Below, one piece after another: positions 46,461 through 56,800 of a DNA stretch of 64,000 nt. This DNA comes from Rhodoblastus acidophilus (lineage in GTDB: Bacteria; Pseudomonadota; Alphaproteobacteria; Rhizobiales; Beijerinckiaceae). Location: the NCBI RefSeq assembly GCF_009720655.1, contig NZ_WNKS01000009.1:1-64000 (forward strand), written 5' to 3'. The position numbers and the translations under genes were made by a program. Below the pieces are notes generated by a model. The model was not told where the DNA came from. It did not search any database and was given only the letters and a program-made list of their open reading frames with translations. Within the stretch, counting starts at the first letter, position 1, and the number at the start of each line of letters is the position of its first letter.

Positions 46461-48929
46461 ATGCTCGAGCATCGACGTGTCCCGGTCATTTTAGTTTACC
46501 GCTCGGTTCAAACGACCGAGCAGGGAGGGGCAAACAGCGACGGCATCGCGCCTGACGACTTCGATCGTCATATCGACTTCCTGACCTCGAATTATCGGGT
46601 CGCGCCGCTGACTGAATTCATTGGCGCGCTTTCCAGTCGGGCGCGCATGGAAGGAATGGCGGCGATCACCTTCGATGGAGCCTTCTCCAACAATCTCGGC
46701 GCCGCAGCGGACATCTTGCGCAAATATCGCGCCCCTGCGACGGTCTTCGTGCCTGCCGGTCTGGTCGGGCGGCCCTATTACTGGTGGGACGCTCTTGCGA
46801 GCTTGTGGCCGAAGGTGGCGAAACTTCTGGCGGTGCAACCGGACATTCGCGCGCGCTTTCCGGACATCGCGCCGAATTCCGGACCTGACGGCTTGAAATC
46901 CCTGACCGGTCGCATGCGGCAACTCTCCGTCGACGAAGCCTATTGTCTCGTCGAGACTCTGGCAAAAGGCGTTGGCGCAACTCTCAAAAATTTGGCGCGG
47001 CCGGCGAACGAACGGGAACTGCCAAAATTTGCGCGCTGGCCGTTCGACTTTGGCTCCCAGGGGGTGGCGGACCGTCCGCTGACGTCTCTGACCCCGAACG
47101 AATTGCAGGACGAGTTTGACGGCTCGCACCGCTTTTTGACCGAGCGGTTTGGGCGGCCGCCCGCGTTCTTTTCCTACCCTTACGGCCTATGTGAACGCGA
47201 GTCGCGGCAGGCGGCGCGCGACGCGGGCTATATTGGCGCAGTGACTGTCTGCCATGGCGCCGAATCCGCATTATCTTTTCGCGATCTTTACGAGTTGCCT
47301 CGGCTCGATCCGGGTGTTCATGACATCGGCGATTTCGTCGCTCGCCTCAGGAAGCTCGATGAAGTCAACGGCCATATGCGCCGGAGCAGGGCTCGTTCCG
47401 CTCCGTTAGCGGTTGAAATCAGCCCGGAGCGGCGCTCGCTTTTTTCGCCTCTTCCTGCTCACGAATTCAGATCTCTAAGCGAAAACGACAAGACGCCATT
47501 CAGAACCGCGCCGATTGGGCGCTGGTGGGGCGCAGAGCGAGGCCGTCCTCTCGATCGCCCTTTCATTGAACAGTTCATCAGGACTCATGCCGGCGATATT
47601 CGGGGCAGGGTCCTCGAGATTCAGGCGCCGCTTTATTCCGGCGCCTGGGCCCGGCCAAGCGCGAACATCGATATTCTCGACATCGATCCTGAAAACAAGC
47701 TGGCCACTGTTGTTGACGATCTGCAATCCTGCGCATCGATCGCGGACGAAACCTATGATTGCATCGTCCTGACGCAGGTTATTCAACAGGTTCCGGACGT
47801 CGTGAGCACAATCAAAAGCCTCGCGCGGATCCTTCGACCCGGCGGTGTGTTGCTTGTGACCGCGTCAGCCATTACACAGGCGATTCAGATCAGCGGACTG
47901 GATTTCCATCATTCCTTCTTCAGGTCGGGGCTCAAGCGTCTCCTATCGCCCTATTTTGATTGCCCCCGCCTGTTGACGACGTCGCATGGCAACCTCGCCA
48001 TCGCCACCTCCTTTCTGATGGGCCTTGCCGTCGAAGATGTGCCGCCAGATCTTTTTTCGGTGGACGACAGCGAATATCCAATCGTGGTGACGGCGCGAGC
48101 GATGAAGCCGCTGCCCGTCCCCGACGAAATTACATGGAGCGATGCGCCCGAGGCGCCGCGCGTCAGCGTCATCATCCCGATGCACAATGCCGAGCGGACC
48201 ATCAAGGAAACCTTGTTCAGCGTCGCGCGTCAAAGCTTCGACAGCTTCGAAATCCTGGTCGTCGATGATGGCTCCACAGACGGATCGAGGCGGATTGCGG
48301 AAGAACTCGCCAGCCGCTCGAAGGGCCGCATTACGGTCTTGCAGCATCCTGGCGGGGTCAATCGAGGCCTCTCTTTGACGCGCAACGTGGCGATGGCGCG
48401 CGCGCGGGGGGAATTCCTCGTCTTTCTCGATTCAGACGACACGATCCATCCTGAAAAACTCGCGCACGACGTGGCCATTCTAGACGCCAATCCCGACGTG
48501 GCCGCCGTGGTCGGCCGCGCAATTTGGTGGTGGGACGGCGAGGGCGAGCAGGACGCGTATATTGACGTCGTTGGCCTGGAGCCTCACGACCGCATTATAG
48601 ACCCTCCGGCCTTCTTTAACGAAACTTATGTGTTGGAGGCTGGCATAGCGCCCTGCGTGCACAGCTGGATGGCGCGAAAGTCCTGCATAGACCAAATCGA
48701 TCCCTTTGACCCCGAGGCGATGACATACGAGGACCAGAAATTTCTCGCCGAGCTTTCGCTTCGCTTTCCAATCTATATCGCCTCCGCCTGCCTCTGCGAA
48801 TATCGCCGTAAGGAAAGTTCGCTTTCGGTAGACGCCTACGCTTCGGGAGCGGAGCGGATCGCGCGCTCACGCTTCAAGGATTGGGTGAACAATATCCGGG
48901 ACACGTCGCCTTTCTTTCACAATGAATAG
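46461..48929 (+). CDS. pseudo-deacetylase / methyltransferase / GT2 three-domain protein
   Basis: An 822-residue protein whose N-terminus (MLEHRRVPVILVYRSV) is paralogous to the deacetylase of the gene before it. The CE4 metal site has gone: motif 1 reads TFDGAFSNN instead of TFDDAFEDN, and motif 2 reads SQGVADRPL instead of SHGVSHRVL. Residues ~340-540 are a class I methyltransferase of the type found fused to glycan enzymes (DIRGRVLEI, YDCIVLTQVIQ, LRPGGVLLVTA), with a non-glycine motif I. From ~567 lies a GT2 domain (VSVIIPMHNAERTI, VFLDSDDTIHP). The ATG at 46461 follows AAAGGTGAG; an in-frame TTG five codons earlier is less likely. Confidence 0.9.
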   Translation: MLEHRRVPVILVYRSVQTTEQGGANSDGIAPDDFDRHIDFLTSNYRVAPLTEFIGALSSRARMEGMAAITFDGAFSNNLGAAADILRKYRAPATVFVPAGLVGRPYYWWDALASLWPKVAKLLAVQPDIRARFPDIAPNSGPDGLKSLTGRMRQLSVDEAYCLVETLAKGVGATLKNLARPANERELPKFARWPFDFGSQGVADRPLTSLTPNELQDEFDGSHRFLTERFGRPPAFFSYPYGLCERESRQAARDAGYIGAVTVCHGAESALSFRDLYELPRLDPGVHDIGDFVARLRKLDEVNGHMRRSRARSAPLAVEISPERRSLFSPLPAHEFRSLSENDKTPFRTAPIGRWWGAERGRPLDRPFIEQFIRTHAGDIRGRVLEIQAPLYSGAWARPSANIDILDIDPENKLATVVDDLQSCASIADETYDCIVLTQVIQQVPDVVSTIKSLARILRPGGVLLVTASAITQAIQISGLDFHHSFFRSGLKRLLSPYFDCPRLLTTSHGNLAIATSFLMGLAVEDVPPDLFSVDDSEYPIVVTARAMKPLPVPDEITWSDAPEAPRVSVIIPMHNAERTIKETLFSVARQSFDSFEILVVDDGSTDGSRRIAEELASRSKGRITVLQHPGGVNRGLSLTRNVAMARARGEFLVFLDSDDTIHPEKLAHDVAILDANPDVAAVVGRAIWWWDGEGEQDAYIDVVGLEPHDRIIDPPAFFNETYVLEAGIAPCVHSWMARKSCIDQIDPFDPEAMTYEDQKFLAELSLRFPIYIASACLCEYRRKESSLSVDAYASGAERIARSRFKDWVNNIRDTSPFFHNE

Positions 48930-48967
48930 CCGAGGTTTACGGCGCGGCTCCCGTTTCTATGGCTGGA

Positions 48968-49855
48968 CTACGCCTCCGAGGACTCAAGTCCGAGGCGAGC
49001 GAGCATGTCGACACCGCAGGTTTGCGCCAATTCCTCAAAGGCCCAAGACTTTTGAGCAATAAAATATGCGCGAATGCGAGGGAGCGTTTCCTCGCATGTG
49101 TAATGCTCCGCCACCATTTTTTCGGGGGCCAGCTTGCGGAACGCCTCGTCGAGCCAACTGCCGCGCGGAGGCATTTTGTCCGCCATGTCCATGTAAGCGT
49201 GCATGGAGTTCATGGTCGAGACGAAGGCCGCGGATCGAACACGCGCCTCGACTTCGTCGCGAAATTCCGGCAGCCAAAGTTTGAAGGTTTCGATCCAGCG
49301 GATCGGATAGAATTCGTCCGCGCTGCCCCAATGGCTCGCCGGCGTTGGATAGCCCGCAAGCGTTTTTGAAAATACATGTGGTCCCAGATGCTCTCGAGAC
49401 TGAATTGCGCTGCTGCTTTCGAGACAGTTTTTATAGAGATGTTCGATCATCGGGTCATGACGGGGAAATCTGATCTGGCTTGGCGCGAGCGCCGACGGAT
49501 CGATCTCGGGAATAATCTGCGCCCAGGCATAATCGCAGACTGGAAATTCGGGTCGAAGACAAATGACGTCGGTGTCTGAATACCAGCCGCCGCGCATCCA
49601 CAACAGCTTGAACCGGAAGAGATCGGAAAATGGTCCGACGTCGAGACGCCGAGTGACCGGGTTCATGTAGAGGAAAAGTTCTTCCTTCGGGATGATCTCA
49701 TTTGCATCCTCGACGAGAACGCCTGGGGGAACTTCGAGGGGCTCATAGGCCCATAGTCGCGCCGTGTGTCCCAACTTAACGAAGGAAGCGACGCCGACCC
49801 AGTTTAGGATCGTCAGCGGGCCACCGTACCAGAAAAAATTGAATTCCGTCGTCAT
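48968..49855 (-). CDS. GT32-like glycosyltransferase with DxD motif
   Basis: A 295-residue protein with the sugar-binding DXD region FSDLFRFKLLWMRGGWYSDTD, the signature of the GT32/capsular glycosyltransferase group (Och1-like). The N-terminus (FNFFWYGGPLTILNWVGVAS) begins the GT-A fold, and PIRWIETFKLWLPEFRD follows later. These enzymes typically add alpha-linked hexose to capsule, O-antigen or glycolipid. Convergent with the deacetylase-family operon and last gene of the glycan region. Confidence 0.85.
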   Translation of the reverse strand: MTTEFNFFWYGGPLTILNWVGVASFVKLGHTARLWAYEPLEVPPGVLVEDANEIIPKEELFLYMNPVTRRLDVGPFSDLFRFKLLWMRGGWYSDTDVICLRPEFPVCDYAWAQIIPEIDPSALAPSQIRFPRHDPMIEHLYKNCLESSSAIQSREHLGPHVFSKTLAGYPTPASHWGSADEFYPIRWIETFKLWLPEFRDEVEARVRSAAFVSTMNSMHAYMDMADKMPPRGSWLDEAFRKLAPEKMVAEHYTCEETLPRIRAYFIAQKSWAFEELAQTCGVDMLARLGLESSEA

Positions 49856-50204
49856 TCGCTTCGAACTGGTTATAGCGTCAGCCTAAAGTTAGAGCCACGG
49901 TAAGACTTGCCTGACGAACGCGTCAAGGGAAAGATTTGGCCCCCAAATTTTCTTTGGCTTCGTCAGCTTGCAATCGCCTGAAGAGATACACAGGCTGAAC
50001 CGCCGCAGGACGAACGAATAGAGGCGCCTGACTACCGAAGCGTCGGTTTGGAGCTCGGCGCTGGCCGCGCACCGAGCTTCCACAATTACAGGCGAGCCGT
50101 GCATTTCAGTCTCGCTGTCGGCGCCCGAATCGGCACAATCTATGGCAACGTAGCGTCGGCGCCAGCGTTTTCGTCCGTGAAGCGCCGCGAACAAGGGGAA
50201 CGCC
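49856..50204. other. intergenic region upstream of metY, no gene seen
   Basis: The 349 bases separate the divergent GT32 and metY genes. I looked for an SAM-II or SAM/SAH riboswitch, which often precede such genes in alphaproteobacteria, and found no convincing core. An antisense frame across 49889-50272 lacks protein character. Confidence 0.4.
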
Positions 50205-51500
50205 ATGGCGGTCAACAGCAAGAATCCCGAAACCCTCGTCCTCCATGCCGGCTGGCGGGCCGATCCGGCCACCGGCTCGGTGGCGCCGCCGATCTATCAG
50301 ACCACCAGCTACCAGTTCCGCGACACCGAGCACGCCGCAAACCTGTTCGCGCTGAAGGAGTTGGGAAACATTTATACCCGCCTCGGCAATCCCACCACCG
50401 ACATTCTGGAGCAGCGGTTGGCCGCGCTCGAAGGCGGCGCGGCGGCGCTGGTCGTGTCCTCGGGACAGGCCGCTTCCGCGTTTTCAGTGCAAAACCTCGC
50501 CAAGGCGGGCGACAATATCGTGTCCTCGACCGACCTTTATGGCGGCACTTGGAACCTGTTCGCCAACACGCTGAAAGACCAGGGGATTGAGGTCCGGTTC
50601 GTCGATCCCGCCGATCCCGAAAATTTTAAACGCGCCACCGACGCCCGCACCCGCGCCTATTATGCGGAAACCCTGCCCAACCCCAAACTCGCCGTGTTCC
50701 CCATCGCCGAAGTCGCGGCCATCGGCCGGGAGGTCGGCATTCCGCTGATCATGGACAATACCGCCGCGCCCATCCTGTGCCGTCCCTTCGACCATGGCGC
50801 CGCGATCATCGTCTATTCCACGACCAAATTCATTGGCGGCCATGGTTCGGCCATCGGCGGCGCGCTGATCGACGGCGGCAATTTTGACTGGGAGAAGTTT
50901 GCGGAACGCCAGCCGGCGCTCAACACGCCCGACCCGTCCTATCATGGCGCGGTGTGGACTGAAGCCGTCAAGCCGATCGGTCCGGTTGCCTATATCATCA
51001 AGGCGCGCACCACCCTTTTGCGCGACTTGGGTTCCGCCGCTTCGCCGTTCAACTCGTTCCTGACCTTGCAGGGGCTCGAAACCCTGCCGCTGCGCATGGA
51101 GCGCCATTGCGCCAATGCGATCGCCGTCGCGGCTTGGCTGTCGAAGCGGCCCGAGATCACCAAGGTGATCCACCCGTCGGTGCAGACCGGCGAGCCCCGC
51201 GCCCGCGCCGACAAATATTTGAAGGGCGGCTATGGCGCGCTGCTCGGGTTTGAGCTTTCGGGGGGCGCCGAGGCGGGCCGAAAGTTCATCGACGCCCTAA
51301 AACTGTTTTATCATGTCGCCAATATCGGCGACGCCCGCAGCCTCGCCATTCATCCGGCTTCGACCACGCATTCGCAGCTGGATGAAGCCGCGCAACTGTC
51401 CACCGGCGTTTCGCCGGGCTATGTGCGGCTGTCGATCGGGCTGGAGCACATCGACGATATTTTGGCGGATCTCGATCAGGCGCTGAACGCGGCGGGGTGA
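50205..51500 (+). CDS. metY: O-acetylhomoserine sulfhydrylase (aminocarboxypropyltransferase)
   Basis: A 431-residue Cys/Met-metabolism PLP enzyme. PLP lysine is in VYSTTKFIGGHG; other blocks are NIYTRLGNPTTDILEQRLA, YGGTWNLFANTLK, PLIMDNTAAP and GYVRLSIGLEHIDDI. It makes homocysteine from O-acetylhomoserine and sulfide for methionine synthesis. The length (~430) suits MetY better than the shorter MetZ/MetB types. ATG 50205 follows GGGGAACGCC. Confidence 0.92.
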   Translation: MAVNSKNPETLVLHAGWRADPATGSVAPPIYQTTSYQFRDTEHAANLFALKELGNIYTRLGNPTTDILEQRLAALEGGAAALVVSSGQAASAFSVQNLAKAGDNIVSSTDLYGGTWNLFANTLKDQGIEVRFVDPADPENFKRATDARTRAYYAETLPNPKLAVFPIAEVAAIGREVGIPLIMDNTAAPILCRPFDHGAAIIVYSTTKFIGGHGSAIGGALIDGGNFDWEKFAERQPALNTPDPSYHGAVWTEAVKPIGPVAYIIKARTTLLRDLGSAASPFNSFLTLQGLETLPLRMERHCANAIAVAAWLSKRPEITKVIHPSVQTGEPRARADKYLKGGYGALLGFELSGGAEAGRKFIDALKLFYHVANIGDARSLAIHPASTTHSQLDEAAQLSTGVSPGYVRLSIGLEHIDDILADLDQALNAAG

Positions 51501-51547
51501 CTTTTTTGTCCGGCGGGCGGCGGTTGAACGCGTCGCCCGCGCAGGGA

Positions 51548-52126
51548 TTAGGCGGCTTCGGCCGCCTTCCGCCTGATCCGCCTGAGAACATGGGCGATGA
51601 TCAGAAGGTGCAGGAGGAGCGCCAGGCCCAGGCCCGCATAATGAAAACCCGCCCCGACCGGTCCGATGGCGTAAAGCGTCGCCAGGCTGAGGGGCAGGAA
51701 CAGGAACAGCGACGTGAGCAGCCCGGGATTATAGCTGCGAAAGCGCACGGAGGCGCCGATATGGGTGACGCCGTTCACCAGCATCGCATAGGGCGCCACC
51801 AGCCCATAGCCGGCGCCCCAGAGCCATGCCGCATAGAGCGCGGCCAGATTGAGACCCCAGACGACCGGAAGGTTGATCACGAGAACCGCGGTGACGCTGA
51901 GCGCGTTGCGGCCGCCGAAGACCCGCTGGTTGACGAACGTGCGGAAGCGATCTCCCGTATGCTCCTCGACCTGGTGGACCATATAGCCGGGGCTGTGCAG
52001 AAACAGCAGCACAAGCGGCAGCGCATAGGCCGCAGAGAGCAGCGGCAGAACGGCGAGGAGCGTCGCCGCCATGAACCCGGCGGCGGACACCCAACGGCTG
52101 TACAGCCATTTTATCAGGTCTTGCAT
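51548..52126 (-). CDS. HXXEE-type integral membrane protein
   Basis: A 192-residue, strongly hydrophobic protein with five or six membrane spans. Conserved polar motifs are HQVEEHTGDRF, NGVTHIGASV and RSYNPGLLTS, those of the HXXEE family, whose biochemical role is unknown. The paired His/Glu and NxxxH motifs inside the membrane suggest a metal-dependent site. Convergent with metY, with 47 bases between their stops. Confidence 0.82.
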   Translation of the reverse strand: MQDLIKWLYSRWVSAAGFMAATLLAVLPLLSAAYALPLVLLFLHSPGYMVHQVEEHTGDRFRTFVNQRVFGGRNALSVTAVLVINLPVVWGLNLAALYAAWLWGAGYGLVAPYAMLVNGVTHIGASVRFRSYNPGLLTSLFLFLPLSLATLYAIGPVGAGFHYAGLGLALLLHLLIIAHVLRRIRRKAAEAA

Positions 52127-52271
52127 GGACGCCTACCATGGTTGGATGAGCGATGCGGGATGCCGGCCGGCAGCGGGCGGCGGTTTTTGAAAATTTCTAC
52201 GCAGGGTTGTAGCTTGTCCGTTCAGAACACCCTTGAACATGTGAATTTTCTGCGAATTTCGTGCGAATTTC

Positions 52272-52295
52272 CGCAAAAATCGTGCGATTTTTGCG
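52272..52295. repeat. perfect 11-bp palindrome
   Basis: CGCAAAAATCG and CGATTTTTGCG are separated by two bases, in an otherwise gene-free stretch (52127-52615). Repeated GCGAATTTC words lie just before it. It could be an operator for a dimeric regulator or another dispersed element; it is too tight for a normal terminator. Confidence 0.6.
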
Positions 52296-52518
52296 CATGC
52301 AACTCTTCGGTTGTGTACGAGATCCTGTGGTCCCACACGGCGGATGTTTGGCGGCGGGCCAGGGGATGTCGATAAAATTCTCTTTTCATACAAGAGTTTA
52401 CGGCAGGGTGACGCCCTTGACTCGTTTCACGTGAAACATATAGTGAACAAAATCTTGTGCTTACCGCGTTTTCACTTTTGACCACGGCCTGCTGGAAATT
52501 CGCGGACAGGAACGAATG

Positions 52519-52553
52519 ATACGATTTTCGAACTGATCCTTCGGAAATCGTAT
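52519..52553. repeat. palindromic repeat, copy 2
   Basis: Arms ATACGATTTTCGAA and TTCGGAAATCGTAT (one mismatch) around a short loop closely match the palindrome at 19633-19669, including CGAACTGATC across the centre. It lies 60 bases past the end of the RND adaptor gene. Apart from this and the 52272 palindrome, I see nothing else in 52127-52615. Confidence 0.7.
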
Positions 52554-52615
52554 GACGCCTCATCCCGCTCAAAATCCTCCAGCCGTCTTGAGCGTCATTC
52601 GATCCCGTCCCCTGC

Positions 52616-53800
52616 CTACTGCACGCTGACCTTGTCCCCCTCCGCAATCGCGTCCGGCGGGTTGATGATCACTTTTTCCGTCGGCGTCAGGCCGCCCGCG
52701 ATCTCCAGCGTGGCGCCGAGGTCGTTGACGATGCTGATCGGGCGCAGATGCGCCTTGCCCTCCGCATCCACCACGACCACCACCGGGCCTTCCGAGCGGA
52801 ACAGCAGCGTGTTCGCCGGGATCGACAGCGGGCCCTTGGGCGGCATCGGCAGCGACACCTGCACATAGGCGCCCGGCGTCAGTTCGCCGTCCGGATTGGG
52901 CAGGGCCAGTTCGATGGTTTGCGAGCGCGTCGCGACATTGATCGCGCCGGCGATGCGCGTGACTTCGGCGGCGAAGCTCTTGCCCGGCAGTTCCGGCTGG
53001 GTCACCTTGACCTTGTCGCCGACCTTGATGCCGCCCGCATAGGCCTGGGGCGCGTCAATACGAACGCGCAGCGGGTCCGGGCGCGCCATGGAGAACAGGG
53101 CGGAGCCGGTGCTGCCCGCCGTGATCAGATTGCCAAGGTCGACGTTGCGCTGGGTGATGACGCCGTCGAAGGGCGCCTGCACGTGCTTGAACGCGGTGGT
53201 TTCCTGCAATTGCTTGAGATAGGCCTCGGCGGAGGTTTGCAGCGCCACGGAGGTGTCATAGGCGTTCTGCTTGACGTCGAGGTCCTGCTTGGCGACCGAA
53301 TTCTGCGTGAACAGCGTTTTCCAGCGTTTGAGCGCCGCCTCCGCCAGGGCGACATTGGCCTTGGCCTGTTCGAGTTGCGCCCGGGCCTGGGCGACCTGCT
53401 GGTCGAGCTCCGGCGTGTCCAGTTCCGCCAGCACCTGCCCCTTTTTGACCTTGGCGCCGATATCGACGGCGAAGGCGCGCACATAGCCGGTGACGCGGGC
53501 GTAGATGGCGGTCTCGTTGTCGCCGCGCAGGGTCGCCGGCAGGGTGAGCGCGTTGCTGCTCTTGCTCGGCGCGGGGCTGATGGTTTTGACAAAAATCTTC
53601 TGGCCTTGCGCCGACTGCTCTTCCAGCGCCGCTTGCGCCGCGCCGCGCCCGAGCAGGACGCGCCCCGCGCCAATCGCCAGCACGATCAGAAAAATCAGGG
53701 CGAAAATTTTGGCGGTCCGCGCCACGCCGCCTCGTTTTGGCAGATGCATCTGGCCGTCGGGGTTTTGCAGCCCCATGGACTGGTGGGTCTTCTTGGTCAC
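52616..53800 (-). CDS. RND efflux periplasmic adaptor (membrane fusion protein)
   Basis: A 394-residue HlyD/AcrA-type adaptor: an N-terminal anchor (IFALIFLIVLAIGAGRVLL), the lipoyl half-motif RVTGYVRAFAVDIGAKVKKG, a coiled-coil hairpin (QVAQARAQLEQAKANVALAE), the second lipoyl half (VQAPFDGVITQRNVD) and a beta-barrel domain. It bridges the inner-membrane pump to an outer-membrane channel. The GTG start overlaps the RND pump stop by four bases. No outer-membrane factor gene follows. Confidence 0.92.
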   Translation of the reverse strand: MTKKTHQSMGLQNPDGQMHLPKRGGVARTAKIFALIFLIVLAIGAGRVLLGRGAAQAALEEQSAQGQKIFVKTISPAPSKSSNALTLPATLRGDNETAIYARVTGYVRAFAVDIGAKVKKGQVLAELDTPELDQQVAQARAQLEQAKANVALAEAALKRWKTLFTQNSVAKQDLDVKQNAYDTSVALQTSAEAYLKQLQETTAFKHVQAPFDGVITQRNVDLGNLITAGSTGSALFSMARPDPLRVRIDAPQAYAGGIKVGDKVKVTQPELPGKSFAAEVTRIAGAINVATRSQTIELALPNPDGELTPGAYVQVSLPMPPKGPLSIPANTLLFRSEGPVVVVVDAEGKAHLRPISIVNDLGATLEIAGGLTPTEKVIINPPDAIAEGDKVSVQ

Positions 53801-56800
53801 GCGTGAGTCCTGCGGCCGAAGGAATGGGCGCCGGCGAACACCAGCGGCACGAACAGCAAAGTCGAGAAGGTGGCGAAAATCAGACCGCCGATGACGGCGC
53901 GGCCCAGCGGCGCGTTCTGCTCGGCGCCTTCGCCCAGGCCCAGCGCCATCGGGATCATGCCGACGATCATGGCGAAAGCGGTCATCAGCACCGGGCGGAT
54001 GCGGGTCGCGCCGGCTTCGAGCGCCGCCGACAGCGGGGAAAGCCCTTGCGCCAGTTTTTCGCGCGCGAAGGAGACGAGGAGGATGGAGTTCGCGGTGGCG
54101 ACGCCGGTGGTCATGATCGCGCCGGTGAGGGCGGGGACGGACAGCGGCGTGCCCGTGATGAACAGCATCCAGGCGATGCCCGCGAGCGCGGCGGGCAGGG
54201 CGCTGATGATGATCAAGGGGTCAAGCAGCGACTGGAAGTTGACGACAATCAGCAGATAGACCAGCACGATGGCGACGAGCACGCCGATCCCGAGCCCGAT
54301 GTAGGAGCTTTTCATCGTCGGCGCTTGTCCGCGCAGGGCGATGTCGTAGCCGCGCGGCAGATTTGCGCGCGCCTGAGCGACGATCTTTTCGACCTCCGCG
54401 CTGACGGCGCCGAGATCGCGGCCCTCGACGCTGACATAGATGTCGATGGCGGGTCGCAGATTGTAGCGCGACATCAGCGCGACTTCGGCGCCGGGGCGGA
54501 CCGTGGCGAGATTCCCCAACAATTGCGGCGCGGCGCCCGCCGACGCCCCCGCCGAGACCGGCGTCGCCAAGAGGTCGTCGACGCTGGTCATGCGGTATTG
54601 CGGCGTCTGCGCGGTGACATTGTAGGTGATGGCGTTGCGCGGATCGAGCCAGAACGTGGGCGTGGTCTGGTTGCTGCCCGACAGCGAAATCAGCACGTTC
54701 TGCACAAGGCTGTTGGCGTTGAGGTTGACCTGCTGCATGCGCACGCGGTCCATGTCGAGCCGCAGGCTCGGCGCGTCGAGCCTTTGCAGGATATGCACGT
54801 CGACGGCGCCGGGAATTTTTCTGATTTGCTGGGCGATCTCCGCGGCCCGCCCAAAACTCTGGCGCAGGTCGGCGCCGAGGATTTGCACGTCGATGGCCGC
54901 GGGTTGGCCAAAGTTGAGAATCTGGCTGACGATGTCGGCGGGCTGGAAGAAGAATTCCACGCCGGGGAATTGTTCCGGCAGGGTTTTGCGCAGCGCCTTC
55001 ACATATTCGCTCGACGGGCGGTGATCGCCTTTCAGCGCGATCATGATTTCGGCGTCGAGCGTGCCGATGGTTCCGGCGTTGCTGTAGGACAGGTTGATGC
55101 CGGAATAGGGCAGGCCGATGTTGTCGAGGATGGAATCGAGTTCGTCCGGCGGGATTTTGGTGCGGATGAAGGCGTCGACCTGATCGGCGATGCGCGCGGT
55201 CTCCTCGATGCGCGTGCCCGTGGGGGCGCGCATGTGTAGGCGGATGGCGGGCGAGTCCACCGCCGGAAAGAAATCCTGGCCGAGCGTGAAAAACAGGCCG
55301 AGCGACGCCGCCCAGAACAGGATGAACGCGCCCCCGATCAGTTTTCGGCGGGTGAGCAGCACGCTGAGCAGCACGACGTAGAAGGCGCGGACTTTTTCGA
55401 AGAAGATCTCGAATTTTTTTTGCGCCCGCGAGAAAAAATTGCGGCTTTGGCCGTGCTCGGCGCCGGGCGCGCGCAGCAGAAGCAGCGCGAGGGTTGGCAC
55501 CAGCGTGCGCGAAAGGATGTAGGAGGCGAGCATGGCGAAGACCACGGCCTCCGCCAGCGGCACAAACAAAAATTTGGCGACGCCGGTGAGAAAGAACATC
55601 GGCGTGAACACGATGCAGATGCACAGGGTCGAGACCAGCGCGGGAAGCGCGATTTCGCCCGCGCCCTCGTAGACCGCGTCGTAGAGCCCCTTGCCCATGT
55701 GCAGGTGGCGCTCGATGTTCTCGATGGTCACCGTCGCGTCGTCCACCAGAATGCCGACCGCCAGCGCCAGTCCGCCGAGCGTCATGATGTTGATGGTTTG
55801 GCCCAATGCGTCGAGCGCCAGCAGCGAGGCCAGAATCGACAGCGGGATCGAGATGGCGATGATGATGGTCGCCCGCCAATTGCCTAGGAACAGCAGGATC
55901 AGCGCGGCGGTGAGGCCGGCGGCGATCGCCGCTTCCTTGACCACGCCGGAGATGGCGGCGCGCACATAGACCGACTGGTCGAACAGGGCGCGCATCGTGA
56001 TGTCCGGCGGCAGCAGTTTTTGCGCGCGCTCCAGCGTGGTCTTGAGATTGTCGACGATGGCGAGCGTCGAGACGGAGCCGTTCTTGAGCACCGACTGCAA
56101 GACGCCGCGCACGCCGTCGAGCCGCACGATGTTGGTTTGCGGCGAGAAACCGTCGCGCACATGGGCGACCTCGCGCAAAAGCGTGACGGCGCCGTTCGTT
56201 GTGCGCACCGGCAGGTTGTTGAGCCCCTCCACCGTGGTTGGCGAGCCGTTCATGCCGACGATGAATTCGGTGGGGCCCATTTTCGCCGTGCCCGAGGGCA
56301 GGATCAGGTTTTGCGCGCTGACGGCGTTGACGACATCGGCCGGCGTCAAACCCTTGGCGAGCAAGGCGGCGTTGTCGAGATCGACGGCGATGAGGCGCTG
56401 CTTGCCGCCGAACGGCCACGGACTGGCGACGCCGGGAATGGTGATCAGTTGCGGGCGCAGAACGTTGGTGGAGTTGTCGAACACCGCCTGCTCCGGCAGC
56501 GTCGCGCTGGATAGGGCCAGTTGCGTCACCGGAATGGCGGAGGCGGAATAGGTGATGATCAGCGGCGGCTGCGTGCCGACCGGCAGGAGGCGCACCATCA
56601 CCTGCTCGCTCGCCAGCGTCTGCGCGATGGCCGTGCCGATATTCGCGCCGGGCTGGAAGAAGATCTTTATGACGGACACGCCGTTGTACGACTGGGACTC
56701 CACGTGTTCGATGTCGTTGACCGTGGTCGTCAAAATGCGTTCGGCCGGGCCGGTGATGCGGTTGCCCATCTCCTGCGCGGAGAAGCCGGTGTAGTTCCAG

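Noticed and set aside
49856-50204. SAM-II or SAM/SAH riboswitch before metY
   Set aside because: No recognisable pseudoknot core or conserved loop could be traced by eye.
49889-50272. 127-codon antisense frame covering the metY start
   Set aside because: Overlaps a certain gene start and has no start signal or domain.
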